Shown here: positions 44,053 through 53,764 of the stretch, one piece after another
Layout of the letters: the number at the start of each line of letters is the position of its first letter
Position numbering within the stretch: position 1 is the stretch's first letter
Origin: DASZBR01 sp035943935
GTDB lineage: Bacteria; Pseudomonadota; Gammaproteobacteria; DASZBR01
Direction of reading: 5' to 3'
Length of the DNA: 64,000 bases
Assembly: GCA_035943935.1 (NCBI GenBank)
Contig: DASZBR010000006.1
Location: 204,051 to 268,050, forward strand
Made by a program: the position numbers and the translations under genes
Notes under the pieces: model-generated
What the model was told of the DNA's origin: nothing
What the model saw: only the letters and a program-made list of their open reading frames with translations
Databases searched by the model: none

Positions 44053-44127
44053 TGGTAGGCACGAGTGGGATCGAACCACCGACCACTACCATGTCAAGGT
44101 AGTGCTCTACCACTGAGCTACGTGCCT
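44053..44127 (-). tRNA. tRNA-Val(GAC)
   Basis: A 75-base cloverleaf with encoded CCA: acceptor AGGCACG/CGTGCCT, anticodon stem CTACC/GGTAG with loop TTGACAT (anticodon GAC), T-loop TTCGATC. It lies alone between lpdA and thrS on the same strand. Confidence 0.95.
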
Positions 44128-44153
44128 ACGGAATCGTCAAAATATAGCGTACT

Positions 44154-45539
44154 TTACAAGTCTGTGATAGTCCCTTCAAAGACTTCCGTCGCTAACATAA
44201 CCGTTTCAGACAACGTTGGATGCGGATGAATGGTCAATGCAATATCATCAGCATCACAGCCCATTTCAATGGCGAGAGAGATTTCAGAAATTAACTCGCC
44301 TGCGTTTGTCCCCACAATTCCCGCGCCAATCACTCTATGCGTGTCTTTATCAAATAATATTTTAGTTAAACCTTCGTCACGTCCAATAGAAAGAGATCGT
44401 CCACTCGCCATCCACGGAAACACACCCTTTCCATAATTGATATTTTGAGCCTTTGCTTCGGTCTCTGTTACACCCGTCCAGGCTATTTCAGGATCGGTGT
44501 AAGCCACTGACGGAATACAACGCGGATCAAAATAATGTTTCTTTCCCGCGATCACTTCTGCTGCCGTTCGACCTTGAGGCACGGCTTTATGTGCCAACAT
44601 AGGCTGACCAACGACATCGCCGATTGCATATATATGAGAAACATTAGTTTGCAGTTGATTGTTTACAGCAATAAAACCTCTTTCATCGACGTTTACGCCC
44701 GCTTTTTCAGCAGCAATATTTTTGCCGTTTGGCCTACGACCCACTGCAGATAAAATTCTGTCGAATCTCTGCGGATCTTTTGGTGCGTCGTTACCTTCAA
44801 AAGTAACCCAAAGTCCATCTTTTTTCGCTTCGACTTTTGTGAATTTAGTATTTAAGTAAATATTTTTATAGCGCTTCTGTAAGCGTTTATATAATGGCGC
44901 GACAATATCTTTATCTGCAGCGACAATTAAACCATCGAGCATTTCGACAACCGTAATTTCAACACCCAGTGCGGAATACACTGTCGCCATTTCTAATCCA
45001 ATAATTCCGCCACCCAAAACTAATAAGCTGCCTTTATTGTCAGGAAGTTCTAATGCACCCGTTGAATCCATAATGCGCGGATCTTCAGGCAAAAATGGTA
45101 ATTTAACCGGCTCTGATCCGACAGCTATTATGGCCTGTTGAAATTCAATAAGTGTTTCGCCGACTTTAAGTTGATTGGGAGAAGTAAATTCAGCTTTACC
45201 CATGACCACTTCAACTTTGCGTTTTTTCGCGAGCATTTTTAAACCGCCCGTTAATTTTTTAACAACGCTGCTTTTCCATTCACGTAATTTAGCTAAATCA
45301 ATAGTCGGCTTATTAAATTGGACACCGAATGCATTCATTTCATGTGTTTCATCGATTACTTTCGCAGCATGTAATAACGCTTTAGACGGAATACACCCAA
45401 CATTAAGACAAACGCCACCCAAACTCTCATAACGCTCAATAAGTATTACTTTTTTACCGAGATCAGCTGCTCTAAAAGCTGCGCTATATCCGCCAGGACC
45501 ACTGCCGATGACTACCACTTCTGTTTGTAAAGTTGTCAT
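44154..45539 (-). CDS. lpdA: Dihydrolipoamide dehydrogenase (E3)
   Basis: 461 residues. FAD site IGSGPGGYSAAFRAADLG, redox pair C44/C49 in GGVCLNVGCIPSKAL, NAD site GGGIIGLEMATVYSALG, and the C-terminal HPHPTLSE active-site pair. It reoxidises the lipoyl group of the pyruvate (and usually 2-oxoglutarate) dehydrogenase complex. It lies last in aceE-aceF-lpdA, 17 bases after aceF. Confidence 0.97.
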   Translation of the reverse strand: MTTLQTEVVVIGSGPGGYSAAFRAADLGKKVILIERYESLGGVCLNVGCIPSKALLHAAKVIDETHEMNAFGVQFNKPTIDLAKLREWKSSVVKKLTGGLKMLAKKRKVEVVMGKAEFTSPNQLKVGETLIEFQQAIIAVGSEPVKLPFLPEDPRIMDSTGALELPDNKGSLLVLGGGIIGLEMATVYSALGVEITVVEMLDGLIVAADKDIVAPLYKRLQKRYKNIYLNTKFTKVEAKKDGLWVTFEGNDAPKDPQRFDRILSAVGRRPNGKNIAAEKAGVNVDERGFIAVNNQLQTNVSHIYAIGDVVGQPMLAHKAVPQGRTAAEVIAGKKHYFDPRCIPSVAYTDPEIAWTGVTETEAKAQNINYGKGVFPWMASGRSLSIGRDEGLTKILFDKDTHRVIGAGIVGTNAGELISEISLAIEMGCDADDIALTIHPHPTLSETVMLATEVFEGTITDL

Positions 45540-45556
45540 GTTTTTTTCCTCTGGAA

Positions 45557-46801
45557 TTACATTAAGACTAATCTAAAATCAGTTAGGTATTTACTTAATT
45601 GAACAATAAATCTTGCGCCTTCTGCGCCATCAATTACTCTATGATCATAGGACAAAGATAATGGCAACATTAATCTGGGAACAAATTCACCGTTCTGATA
45701 GATAGGTTTAATTTGCGCTTTTGATACACCCAATATTGCAACGTCAGGCATATTTACAATTGGCGTAAATGCTGTACCACCAATTCCACCTAAACTCGAT
45801 ATGGTAAAACAACTGCCTTGCATATCTTTGGGTAATAATTGTTTATTTCGAGCTTTATTACTTATCTCAGAAAGTTCTTTAGCAAGATCTAATAAACCCT
45901 TTTTGTCGACATCTCTAATCACGGGTACCACTAAACCTTCGGGAGTATCCACCGCGACACCAATATGAAAATACTTTTTCAAAATTAAGTTTTCGCCCGT
46001 CGGATCTAACGATGCATTAAATTGCGGGAATGTTTTTAAACACGCCACAACCGCTTTCATAATAAATATTAAGGGTGTTAATTTAATATTGTCTTTCTCT
46101 AATCTTTCTTGTTGCGATTTTCTGAAGACATCCATTTCGGTAATATCGGCTTCTTCGAATTGTGTGACATGCGGAATTAATACCCAATTACGGTGTAAAT
46201 TTACCGCTGTTAATTTTTTAATTTTAGTTAAGGCTTTGGTTTCAACCGGACCAAATTGAGCGAAATCTACGACAGGCGCTTTGGGCAATCCACTTCCCGT
46301 ATTCCCGCCACCACCTTGTGTCATCGCTGATTTAATATAATTTAATAAATCTTCTTTTTGTATTCTGTTTTTTAAACCCGTGCCACGAATGCGAGACAAA
46401 TCAATATTTAATTCTGCGGATAATCTTCTGACACCCGGACTCGCATAAATATCGCCTATTTTTACAGCGGTTTCTATAGGTTCTACTTTTACAGTTTTCT
46501 CTACTTTTTCTGCCGGTTTGGTTGCATCAACTTTTTTAGTGTCTGGCGTTTTTTGCGCCTCCGCACCCTCGCCTTTTAATTTCAATAAGCTACTGCCCAT
46601 TTTAACTTTGTCGCCTACTTTAACGAGTATCGCTTCAACAACACCCGCATCAGAAGATGGAACTTCCATGCTCGCTTTTTCGCTTTCTAAGGTCACAATG
46701 GATTGATCAACCGCAATTTTATCGCCGACTTTGACGGAGATTTCTATGACAGTCACTTCTCCTGTCGTTCCAATATCCGGAACTATAATTTCTTTAGACA
46801 A
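45557..46801 (-). CDS. aceF: Pyruvate dehydrogenase E2, single lipoyl domain
   Basis: 414 residues: one lipoyl domain (K42 in LESEKASMEVPS), a charged linker, the E1/E3-binding domain (SPGVRRLSAELNIDLSRIRG) and the catalytic acyltransferase with SYDHRVIDGAEGARF. E. coli has three lipoyl domains; one is common elsewhere. It forms the core of the complex that makes acetyl-CoA. Confidence 0.96.
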   Translation of the reverse strand: MSKEIIVPDIGTTGEVTVIEISVKVGDKIAVDQSIVTLESEKASMEVPSSDAGVVEAILVKVGDKVKMGSSLLKLKGEGAEAQKTPDTKKVDATKPAEKVEKTVKVEPIETAVKIGDIYASPGVRRLSAELNIDLSRIRGTGLKNRIQKEDLLNYIKSAMTQGGGGNTGSGLPKAPVVDFAQFGPVETKALTKIKKLTAVNLHRNWVLIPHVTQFEEADITEMDVFRKSQQERLEKDNIKLTPLIFIMKAVVACLKTFPQFNASLDPTGENLILKKYFHIGVAVDTPEGLVVPVIRDVDKKGLLDLAKELSEISNKARNKQLLPKDMQGSCFTISSLGGIGGTAFTPIVNMPDVAILGVSKAQIKPIYQNGEFVPRLMLPLSLSYDHRVIDGAEGARFIVQLSKYLTDFRLVLM

Positions 46802-46816
46802 GGGATTCTCCTTTGA

Positions 46817-49411
46817 TTAAACAGTGACGGGATTGGGTTTAGCTGCACTGATACCATATGTTTTCATGGCACGTGCAACTTTGCTGAATAAGATTTTATC
46901 TTCATCCGCTAAGGCTTTTAATGCCGCCACTACTATGTAGTAACGATTAACTTCAAAAAATTCTCGTAAAGCCTCGCGTGTATCACTTCGACCATAACCA
47001 TCCGTTCCCAATACAACATATTTATTGGGTATAAAAGCGCGAATTTGATCGGCATACGCACGCATATAATCTGTCGCAGCAATAACAGGCGTTTTATAGG
47101 GTTGTAATAATTTAGTCACGTAAGCTAACTTTGGTTTTTCTTCTGGATTTAAAAAATTCTCGCGTTCTATATTTAAAGCATCACGACGTAATTCCGTAAA
47201 ACTCGTCGCGCTAAATACATTGGCATTAACTTCAAAATCTTTTTCTAATATTTCAGCCGCTGCCAATACTTCTCTTAATATAGTTCCTGATCCTAACAAT
47301 TGAACACTTAATTTTGCTTTTGGATTTTGAGCTTCTCGTAATAAATACAGGCCCTTTGTAATTCCCTTTTCTGCGCCGACGGGCATGGCTGGATGCGTAT
47401 AATTTTCATTCATGGCTGTTAAATAATAATAAATATCTTCATTTTTCTCATACATTCTATGAATGCCGTCTTGCACAATTACCGCCATTTCATACGCATA
47501 CGTCGGATCATAAGAAATACAATTCGGAATTGTTGCTGAGAATAATAAATTATGACCATCTTGATGCTGTAATCCTTCGCCAGCCAACGTAGTTCTTCCT
47601 GCAGTACCACCCATCAAAAATCCTTTGCAACGCATATCACCGGCAGCCCACGCTAAATCACCAATTCTCTGAAAACCAAACATAGAGTAATAAATATAGA
47701 ACGGAATCATGGGTAAGTTACTGACACTGTACGAACTTCCTGCTGCCATCCATGAACAAAACGCACCGGCTTCATTAATGCCTTCTTCTAATAATTGACC
47801 GTCTTTGGATTCTTTATAGTACATAACCTGATCACGATCGACGGGTGTATAAAGCTGGCCCACGGGCGAATAAATTCCGTACTGACGAAACATGCCTTCC
47901 ATACCAAACGTACGCGATTCATCAGGAATAATCGGAACAATATTCTTACCAATTTTTTTATCTTTCATTAAGATATTAATCAATCTAACAAAAGCCATTG
48001 TTGTTGATATTTCTCTCTCACCGCTGCTTTCTAATAAAGGTTTTAATTCGCTGAGTGCCGGAGCCGTGAGTTTTACCGTAGAAACGGTTCTTCGTGACGG
48101 AAGATATCCACCTAATTTCTTCCTGTTTTCTAAAATATATTTAATTTCAGGGCTGTTTTTGCCTGGATGATAAAAAGATAATTTGCTGATTTCATCGTCG
48201 GACAACGGAATTTCCCAGCGGTCACGAAAGGCTTTCAACGCATCATCTGTCATCTTCTTTTGATTATGGGTCGTATTCATGGCTTCGCCTGCTGCTGATC
48301 CCATGCCATAACCCTTAACGGTTTTGGCTAAAATTACGGTTGGGGAACCTGTATGGTTGACCGCACTTTCATATGCAGCATATGTTTTTATAGGATCTAG
48401 TCCACCTCGACGCATGCTTTTTAATTCAGCATCACTTAAATGCGCAACCATGGCTTTTAATTCTGGCGTATTAAATAAATTTTCACGAATAAACGCGCCG
48501 TCTTTCACCGCATAATTTTGATATTCGCCATCAACGATATCCATTAATCTCTTTTTTAATAATCCATTTGTATCATTGGCGAGAATTTCATCCCACTCAG
48601 AACCCCAAACAACTTTAATCACATTCCATTGCGCGCCTTTGAAAACACCTTCTAATTCTTGAATAATTTTTGAGTTACCACGAACGGGGCCATCGAGTCT
48701 TTGCAAATTACAATTAACGACAAATATTAAATTATCTAATCCTTCGCGCGCAGCAATAGACAGCGCACCTAAAGATTCTGGCTCGTCTGTTTCACCATCC
48801 CCTAAAAACGCCCAGACTTTTCGATTACTGGTATCAGCTAATCCTCGGTTATGTAAATACTTTAAAAATCTCGCTTGATAGATAGCTTGCAGCGGACCGA
48901 GCCCCATTGATACTGTCGGAAATTGCCAAAAATCCGGCATTAACCACGGATGCGGATAGGACGAAATTCCTTTACCGCCTATTTCACGACGAAAATGATC
49001 CATCTGTGTTTCGGTTAATCGACCTTCTAAAAAAGCGCGGGCATATATTCCAGGTGAAGAATGTCCTTGAATAAACAACAAATCATCTTTTTTGAAAAAA
49101 TGCTGAAAACCCACTTCATATAGATTTGAGCTGGATGCATACGTCGCGAGATGTCCGCCCAATTCCGAAGATACTTTCCCTGCGCGTAAAACCATCATGG
49201 TTGCATTCCAACGCAACATGGCACCAATACGGCTCTCAATTTTTAGATCGCCTGGATAACTTGGCTGGCTTTCAAGAGGAATGGTATTAGCATAGGGAGA
49301 CAGAAATAATTGGTTAACTAAAAACTGCGCCCGCTCTCTGCCATTATTCTCAATCACATCTTCAAGAGCTTCTAACCATTCTTGGGTTTCGTTAGGGTCA
49401 ATATCTTGCAT
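46817..49411 (-). CDS. aceE: Pyruvate dehydrogenase E1 (homodimeric type)
   Basis: 864 residues from MQDIDPNETQEWLEAL (49411), which matches the AceE N-terminus and has GAGG 8 bases before it; an upstream ATG at 49471 would overlap nth and is not needed. The thiamine-diphosphate site is GDGETDEPES...NCNLQRLDGPVRGN. It decarboxylates pyruvate and acetylates the lipoyl domain of E2. No pdhR regulator lies upstream; nth is divergent with about 59 bases between the starts. Confidence 0.96.
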   Translation of the reverse strand: MQDIDPNETQEWLEALEDVIENNGRERAQFLVNQLFLSPYANTIPLESQPSYPGDLKIESRIGAMLRWNATMMVLRAGKVSSELGGHLATYASSSNLYEVGFQHFFKKDDLLFIQGHSSPGIYARAFLEGRLTETQMDHFRREIGGKGISSYPHPWLMPDFWQFPTVSMGLGPLQAIYQARFLKYLHNRGLADTSNRKVWAFLGDGETDEPESLGALSIAAREGLDNLIFVVNCNLQRLDGPVRGNSKIIQELEGVFKGAQWNVIKVVWGSEWDEILANDTNGLLKKRLMDIVDGEYQNYAVKDGAFIRENLFNTPELKAMVAHLSDAELKSMRRGGLDPIKTYAAYESAVNHTGSPTVILAKTVKGYGMGSAAGEAMNTTHNQKKMTDDALKAFRDRWEIPLSDDEISKLSFYHPGKNSPEIKYILENRKKLGGYLPSRRTVSTVKLTAPALSELKPLLESSGEREISTTMAFVRLINILMKDKKIGKNIVPIIPDESRTFGMEGMFRQYGIYSPVGQLYTPVDRDQVMYYKESKDGQLLEEGINEAGAFCSWMAAGSSYSVSNLPMIPFYIYYSMFGFQRIGDLAWAAGDMRCKGFLMGGTAGRTTLAGEGLQHQDGHNLLFSATIPNCISYDPTYAYEMAVIVQDGIHRMYEKNEDIYYYLTAMNENYTHPAMPVGAEKGITKGLYLLREAQNPKAKLSVQLLGSGTILREVLAAAEILEKDFEVNANVFSATSFTELRRDALNIERENFLNPEEKPKLAYVTKLLQPYKTPVIAATDYMRAYADQIRAFIPNKYVVLGTDGYGRSDTREALREFFEVNRYYIVVAALKALADEDKILFSKVARAMKTYGISAAKPNPVTV

Positions 49412-49470
49412 GCAGTAAGCCTCAATTTGGGACGCGCAATGATCGCCGGAAATGCTAAACTTGGCAAGCA

Positions 49471-50103
49471 ATGAACCTGACTAAACGCCGTGAAATTTTT
49501 AAAGCCTTTGATGCTCATAATGCTGAGCCCGTCACTGAGCTTCACTACAACTCGACCTTCGAGCTACTCATTGCTGTCATGCTTTCAGCTCAGATGACCG
49601 ACAAGGGTGTAAACAAGGCGACGAATAAGTTATTTCCCCTTGCCAATACCCCCGAGAAAATTCTGGCGCTGGGTGACGAAAAACTAAGCCAGCTATTACG
49701 GTCTATTAATTACTATAAAGCCAAAACTCGCCATGTACTTCAAACCTGCCAGCTCTTAATAGAAAAATTCAACGGTACGGTTCCAGGACAAAGACAAGAT
49801 CTCGAAAGCCTGCCAGGCGTGGGCCGCAAAACCGCCAATGTCATCTTAAGCATCGCTTTTAATCAGCCAACCATCGCTGTTGATACCCATATCTTTCGCG
49901 TAGCTAATAGAACAAAACTTGCGCCAGGCAAGAATCCGCGCGAAGTCGAGGACAAGCTTAATAAAGCTGTCCCTAAAGAATATTTGCAGAACGCTCATCA
50001 TTGGCTAGTTTTACATGGCAGATATGTCTGTACGGCTCGCCAACCGAAGTGCGGGACGTGTATAATTCAGAAATTCTGTGAGCATGAAGATAAAAACCTA
50101 TGA
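49471..50103 (+). CDS. nth: Endonuclease III
   Basis: 210 residues. A DNA glycosylase/AP lyase for oxidised pyrimidines. HhH motif LPGVGRKTANVIL with the catalytic lysine, AVDTHIFRV with the catalytic aspartate, and the 4Fe-4S ligands C-x6-C-x2-C-x5-C in CTARQPKCGTCIIQKFC. Start and length are as expected. Confidence 0.97.
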   Translation: MNLTKRREIFKAFDAHNAEPVTELHYNSTFELLIAVMLSAQMTDKGVNKATNKLFPLANTPEKILALGDEKLSQLLRSINYYKAKTRHVLQTCQLLIEKFNGTVPGQRQDLESLPGVGRKTANVILSIAFNQPTIAVDTHIFRVANRTKLAPGKNPREVEDKLNKAVPKEYLQNAHHWLVLHGRYVCTARQPKCGTCIIQKFCEHEDKNL

Positions 50104-50966
50104 GCGCATTATCGTTTAAACAAAGCTTGACCTCTCTCCCTACCCTTGCCCCAGCGCATGAACTTTACTATCGCTGTGAACGTGCAGGTGGGTATTCACC
50201 CAAATTATATTGGCAGACCCTACGTGAGCGTCATCACGATCTGAACTCACTGGATTATCTGTGTTTTACGGATGATAAATTAATCGGCATGTTAAATATC
50301 TTTTTCTTTTCTGATATTGCTGAGATTTCTGTCTTAGTGGATCCGGATTACCGCCATCAGGGAATTTTTAAAAAACTCTTAATGATTGGCCTGACAAAAT
50401 TAAGAAATTATATCGTCAATGAATATATGTTCATTGTGAATGACAAGAATGAAAAGTTTATCGAGGAATGCATCGCGCGCAAGGGAACATTGGATCACCG
50501 CGAAGTCGAGATGCGTCCACGCGAAAACATTTCTTTGGAATCTGAAAAGAAAATTACGTTATCACGCGCGACGTTTGAAGATTTAGATGTTCTCGCTGAT
50601 CTGCACGTACAAGCATTTGAAAAACCCGATTATGATGCCATTAAAGATAGATTTGGCATGACATTAAAAGAACCGAATCGCAAAGCGTATTTAGCACGAA
50701 ATGAAAAAGGCGAAGTCGTGGGCAAGATTCACGCACGTGAAGATTTTAATCGTATATACGTTCATGATGTGGGAATTGCAAAAAAGTTTCGTCAGCAGGG
50801 TTATGGCAAAGCTTTAATGCTAACGTGGCTGAAAGAATATTCTCACGAATATGCAAAGCCGATTGCGGTTGAAGTATTGGGTGATAATACTGCAGCGTTA
50901 AAATTATATGATTCGTGTGGATTTGAGACTACAAACAGATATAGTTTTTATCGCTTTCCGCTTTAA
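50100..50966 (+). CDS. Two-domain GNAT N-acetyltransferase
   Basis: 288 residues. The N-terminal half is a GNAT-like fold (AEISVLVDPDYRHQGIFKKL) and the C-terminal half another with a clear acetyl-CoA site (VHDVGIAKKFRQQGYGKALM, NTAALKLYDSCGFE). The target, a small molecule or a protein N-terminus, is unknown. It overlaps nth by ATGA and ends 4 bases inside the convergent Ulp1-like gene. Confidence 0.85.
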   Translation: MSALSFKQSLTSLPTLAPAHELYYRCERAGGYSPKLYWQTLRERHHDLNSLDYLCFTDDKLIGMLNIFFFSDIAEISVLVDPDYRHQGIFKKLLMIGLTKLRNYIVNEYMFIVNDKNEKFIEECIARKGTLDHREVEMRPRENISLESEKKITLSRATFEDLDVLADLHVQAFEKPDYDAIKDRFGMTLKEPNRKAYLARNEKGEVVGKIHAREDFNRIYVHDVGIAKKFRQQGYGKALMLTWLKEYSHEYAKPIAVEVLGDNTAALKLYDSCGFETTNRYSFYRFPL

Positions 50967-52150
50967 ATACCCGGTCTAGTCATAGGATTAACAGGTTCTG
51001 CTGCTTTAGCAGGCTCTGCTATTTTAAAACCTTTTGCTTCTAACATTGCTTTTAATTGAGGTCTGATATTAGCTGGCGCATTGAGATCAAATTCTTGATC
51101 TTTCAATCCCAATGTTTCCATGAGTTTCATGCTGTTCTCAACAAATTCTTTCAAGCTTTCTTCGGAAAGATCGGTTGTGGTAATTTTATCGCCATCAAGT
51201 TTTACAGCACCGCGCTCAATTTGTTTACTGAAAATATCGTTGAATACATTCTCCATTAATTTTGCATCAACTCCGGAAGCAAGAACTTTTGTACTGACCT
51301 GAACTTGTTCATCGTGGTCTGCTAGTGTGTAAGGTTTCCCTGCGATTTCGCTCATGACAGCAAAAACAGCATCACGGAGTCCCTCAGGTGTTGTTGCTCG
51401 TGTGATAGGATGATCAATACCGAGAACAATTAAACTTTCTCTAATGCCGTTAAGGTATCCGCACATCCAACCATTATTTTGCTCACCCGTAAATTGAGGA
51501 GCAGTGACTTCATTATGAGGAAAAATGCGTTTCAACCTATCTTGTATATCTTGTTTTGTTTCATCAGAACCATGCAGTGAATCTTTATAACGAACTTTTT
51601 CTTCTGTATCCATCCACGTTAATGTCCAATGATTTCCCGTTGGATTTGTCGCAACACATAAGGGTCTAGCACCCGCACGACTTTTATCTGAAAACTGAGC
51701 AGCCTCTACATTACTTAAAAGATTTGGGTACAGAAAATTGTTGTGCTTATCTTTTGGCACCACATGCAGTAATACATGGAAAATATCATCACTATCCAAC
51801 CATTGATGAGGGCCCACAGGTTGACCTGCTTTCATACGAGCAATAACTCCACGATGAGGAGCGTCTGCCTTTACAAGTTTGTCTGTTTTTTGTCTCTGTT
51901 CAGTATTATATTTTTTGGCATAAGCCGCTAATTTAGGATCGATATTTTTCGGATAACCTTTGAAACAATTAAAAAATTCTAACGCCTCCGGCTTCTCTTG
52001 ATTTTTTTTATCGGCGAACAAAGCTGCCTCTATGTTGTATTTTTGGATATAAGCATTGAGGTCACCAAGGCTAACGTCAGCCTCGTCTGCTTTTTCGTGT
52101 ATTTTAACAATAAGGTTGCCCAATTGTTCTTGAGTAATACTAATTGCCAT
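50963..52150 (-). CDS. Ulp1/C48-like (clan CE) cysteine protease, probable secreted effector
   Basis: 395 residues, no signal peptide. The order and spacing of a clan CE catalytic site are visible: HQWLDSDDI (W117, like the WLND motif of Ulp1), NHWTLTWMD with H174, VRYKDSL with D190 (like YDSL), and EQNNGWMCGYL with Q224 and C230 (like Q-x-N-G-x-D-C-G). Such enzymes cut ubiquitin, SUMO or NEDD8 conjugates, or act as acetyltransferases in the YopJ group; bacteria that carry them nearly always use them on host cells. Residues 240-395 form an extra helical region of unknown role. The PmrA-type promoter upstream supports export by a Dot/Icm-like system. Which host modifier it acts on is not predictable from sequence. 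Confidence 0.78.
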   Translation of the reverse strand: MAISITQEQLGNLIVKIHEKADEADVSLGDLNAYIQKYNIEAALFADKKNQEKPEALEFFNCFKGYPKNIDPKLAAYAKKYNTEQRQKTDKLVKADAPHRGVIARMKAGQPVGPHQWLDSDDIFHVLLHVVPKDKHNNFLYPNLLSNVEAAQFSDKSRAGARPLCVATNPTGNHWTLTWMDTEEKVRYKDSLHGSDETKQDIQDRLKRIFPHNEVTAPQFTGEQNNGWMCGYLNGIRESLIVLGIDHPITRATTPEGLRDAVFAVMSEIAGKPYTLADHDEQVQVSTKVLASGVDAKLMENVFNDIFSKQIERGAVKLDGDKITTTDLSEESLKEFVENSMKLMETLGLKDQEFDLNAPANIRPQLKAMLEAKGFKIAEPAKAAEPVNPMTRPGI

Positions 52151-52174
52151 AAAAACCTCTCTTTAATTAAGTCC

Positions 52175-52207
52175 AGTCTACCAGACCAACCTTAAGGAAA
52201 GCTTAAA
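52175..52207 (-). promoter_or_regulatory. PmrA-type promoter of the Ulp1-like gene
   Basis: On the minus strand TTTAAG-CTTTC-CTTAAG (52207-52191), then exactly 10 bases, then TAGACT (52180-52175). It fits YTTAAK-N5-YTTAAK and the spacing of the two other copies, though the N5 differs. It overlaps the stop codon of the upstream reductase gene. Confidence 0.72.
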
Positions 52208-53273
52208 TCGTCTGGAGTTTAGCTAAAAATTCATGTGACCGGCTGGCTTGGCTGCCCGTCACACAGAACCCGGTCAATGTATGGTCGTGATTATAACATA
52301 GCCCTGACAGACCATCTGGATGGGTTTCTAGCTCCCAACGGCTATTTTTTGAAGTAGTGGGTACTACGACGATAGGATAAGCAGGTGTTTTAATGTGGAT
52401 GGGCATAGGCGGATATTCCACAGCTGTTGGCTCACCCAAGATAGTTTTCGCTAATGCTCTGGCACATAAAGACAACGGCTGTATGTACGGCAATACTTGA
52501 CCAAATACCTCAGCACAATCTCCTAAGGCATATATATTAGCCTGGCTAGTTTCTAGATATTGATTAACCACAATGCCCATATTAATCGTGAGATTAAGTG
52601 ATTTTGCCAACGTCAGATTGGGTCTTAAACCTACTGCACTTAAAATAATTCCGTGATCATCTTCAGGTTGAAAATATCGTTCGAGTTGCCAATTCACACC
52701 CTTTTCTGCCAATGCTTTTTTTAAACCCAATCCCGCTTGTTCAGGAATTAAATTAAATAGCGGATATTTTTCAGGGGCTATTACAGTAATTTCATAACCG
52801 GCATTCAGTAAATCATTCGCAAATTCACAGCCGACTAAACCCGAGCCTACTATAGTTATTTTTTTTTGATTTTTAATAATTTCTCTGAACTTACTATAAT
52901 CTTCGAGATTATTCACAACATGAGCGTGACTTAAGTTAGGAAGAATTACAGGACTTGCGCCGGTTGCTAAAACTAAATGGCTGTACTCCAAGTCCACATC
53001 ATCGAGCGAATTCAATAAAACATTGGATTTAATATCAATACTAAATTGCTGAGCAAATTTTTCTTTGGTGAATAACGCTAATTGAGAGGCTTCTTTCTTG
53101 TGCGTGAGAGCGTTAGATAATTGCGGCTTGGAATAATACTCACCGTTGTCGGCGGTAATAACCGTGATAGGAAATGTTTTATCGTGCTTGCGGATTTCGC
53201 GGACTAACGTGTAACCCGCCAGTCCGCTACCAATAATGACAAGATTACTTGACTTTGCCTTCTTCAAATTCAA
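52203..53273 (-). CDS. Rubredoxin-NAD(+) reductase-like flavoprotein
   Basis: Up to 356 residues. FAD site VIIGSGLAGYTLVREIRK, NAD site ITIVGSGLVGCEFANDLL, and the second FAD motif YALGDCAEVFG identify the pyridine nucleotide-disulfide/rubredoxin reductase group. It would pass electrons from NADH to rubredoxin or a similar carrier; no rubredoxin gene is beside it. The frame begins with TTG (53273 or 53267) inside the end of rpmG, so the exact start is uncertain and it may depend on translation of rpmG. Confidence 0.85.
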   Translation of the reverse strand: MNLKKAKSSNLVIIGSGLAGYTLVREIRKHDKTFPITVITADNGEYYSKPQLSNALTHKKEASQLALFTKEKFAQQFSIDIKSNVLLNSLDDVDLEYSHLVLATGASPVILPNLSHAHVVNNLEDYSKFREIIKNQKKITIVGSGLVGCEFANDLLNAGYEITVIAPEKYPLFNLIPEQAGLGLKKALAEKGVNWQLERYFQPEDDHGIILSAVGLRPNLTLAKSLNLTINMGIVVNQYLETSQANIYALGDCAEVFGQVLPYIQPLSLCARALAKTILGEPTAVEYPPMPIHIKTPAYPIVVVPTTSKNSRWELETHPDGLSGLCYNHDHTLTGFCVTGSQASRSHEFLAKLQTI

Positions 53274-53457
53274 CGTGCATTCCTTGTTTTCCGGTTTCCG
53301 GATTGAACGCCCTTCTGTCGAATTTTTTCATCTTAAACTTAGTCGGAGAATTTTTCGGATTTTTGGTCGTCGTGTAATAAATTCCCGTAGGGTTACCCTC
53401 TTTGGTGGTACCCGTTGAATTCATTTTGATCTTGATAATACGTTTTGACTTTGCCAT
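53245..53457 (-). CDS. rpmG: 50S ribosomal protein L33, long form
   Basis: 70 residues against about 55 in E. coli. Core MAKSKR...KIKM, GIYYTTTKNPKN and KKFDRRAFNP are L33; extra residues lie in the first loop (TTKEGNPT) and near the C-terminus (ETGKQGM). No zinc cysteines are present. It follows rpmB by 3 bases. Confidence 0.94.
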   Translation of the reverse strand: MAKSKRIIKIKMNSTGTTKEGNPTGIYYTTTKNPKNSPTKFKMKKFDRRAFNPETGKQGMHVEFEEGKVK

Positions 53458-53460
53458 GGT

Positions 53461-53682
53461 TTAACTCGCTTTCTTTTCTAACGCTTTCTTCACGCCGACT
53501 TTATCGATCAGTTTAAGCCCTTTTCGGCTAATACGAACACGGATAAAGGTACCGGTGTCTTCACAGAACACTCTTCGTTCATGTAAGTTCGGTAAAAAAC
53601 GACGCTTGGTTTTACGGTTGGAGTGGGACACATTATGTCCACTCATCGGGCGCTTACCCGTTACATCACACACACGTGCCAT
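53461..53682 (-). CDS. rpmB: 50S ribosomal protein L28
   Basis: 73 residues. MARVCDVTGKRPMSGHNVSHSN and KRRFLPNLHERRV are the family start. Conserved rpmB-rpmG order. Its upstream side faces the nrdA promoter. Confidence 0.96.
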   Translation of the reverse strand: MARVCDVTGKRPMSGHNVSHSNRKTKRRFLPNLHERRVFCEDTGTFIRVRISRKGLKLIDKVGVKKALEKKAS

Positions 53683-53764
53683 ATCAGCATTCTCCTAAAA
53701 TTAGGCTCGCTTTATACCAGAATTCCCCCCCGGCAGCAAGGCAAAATATATTTACCCAAAGCGC

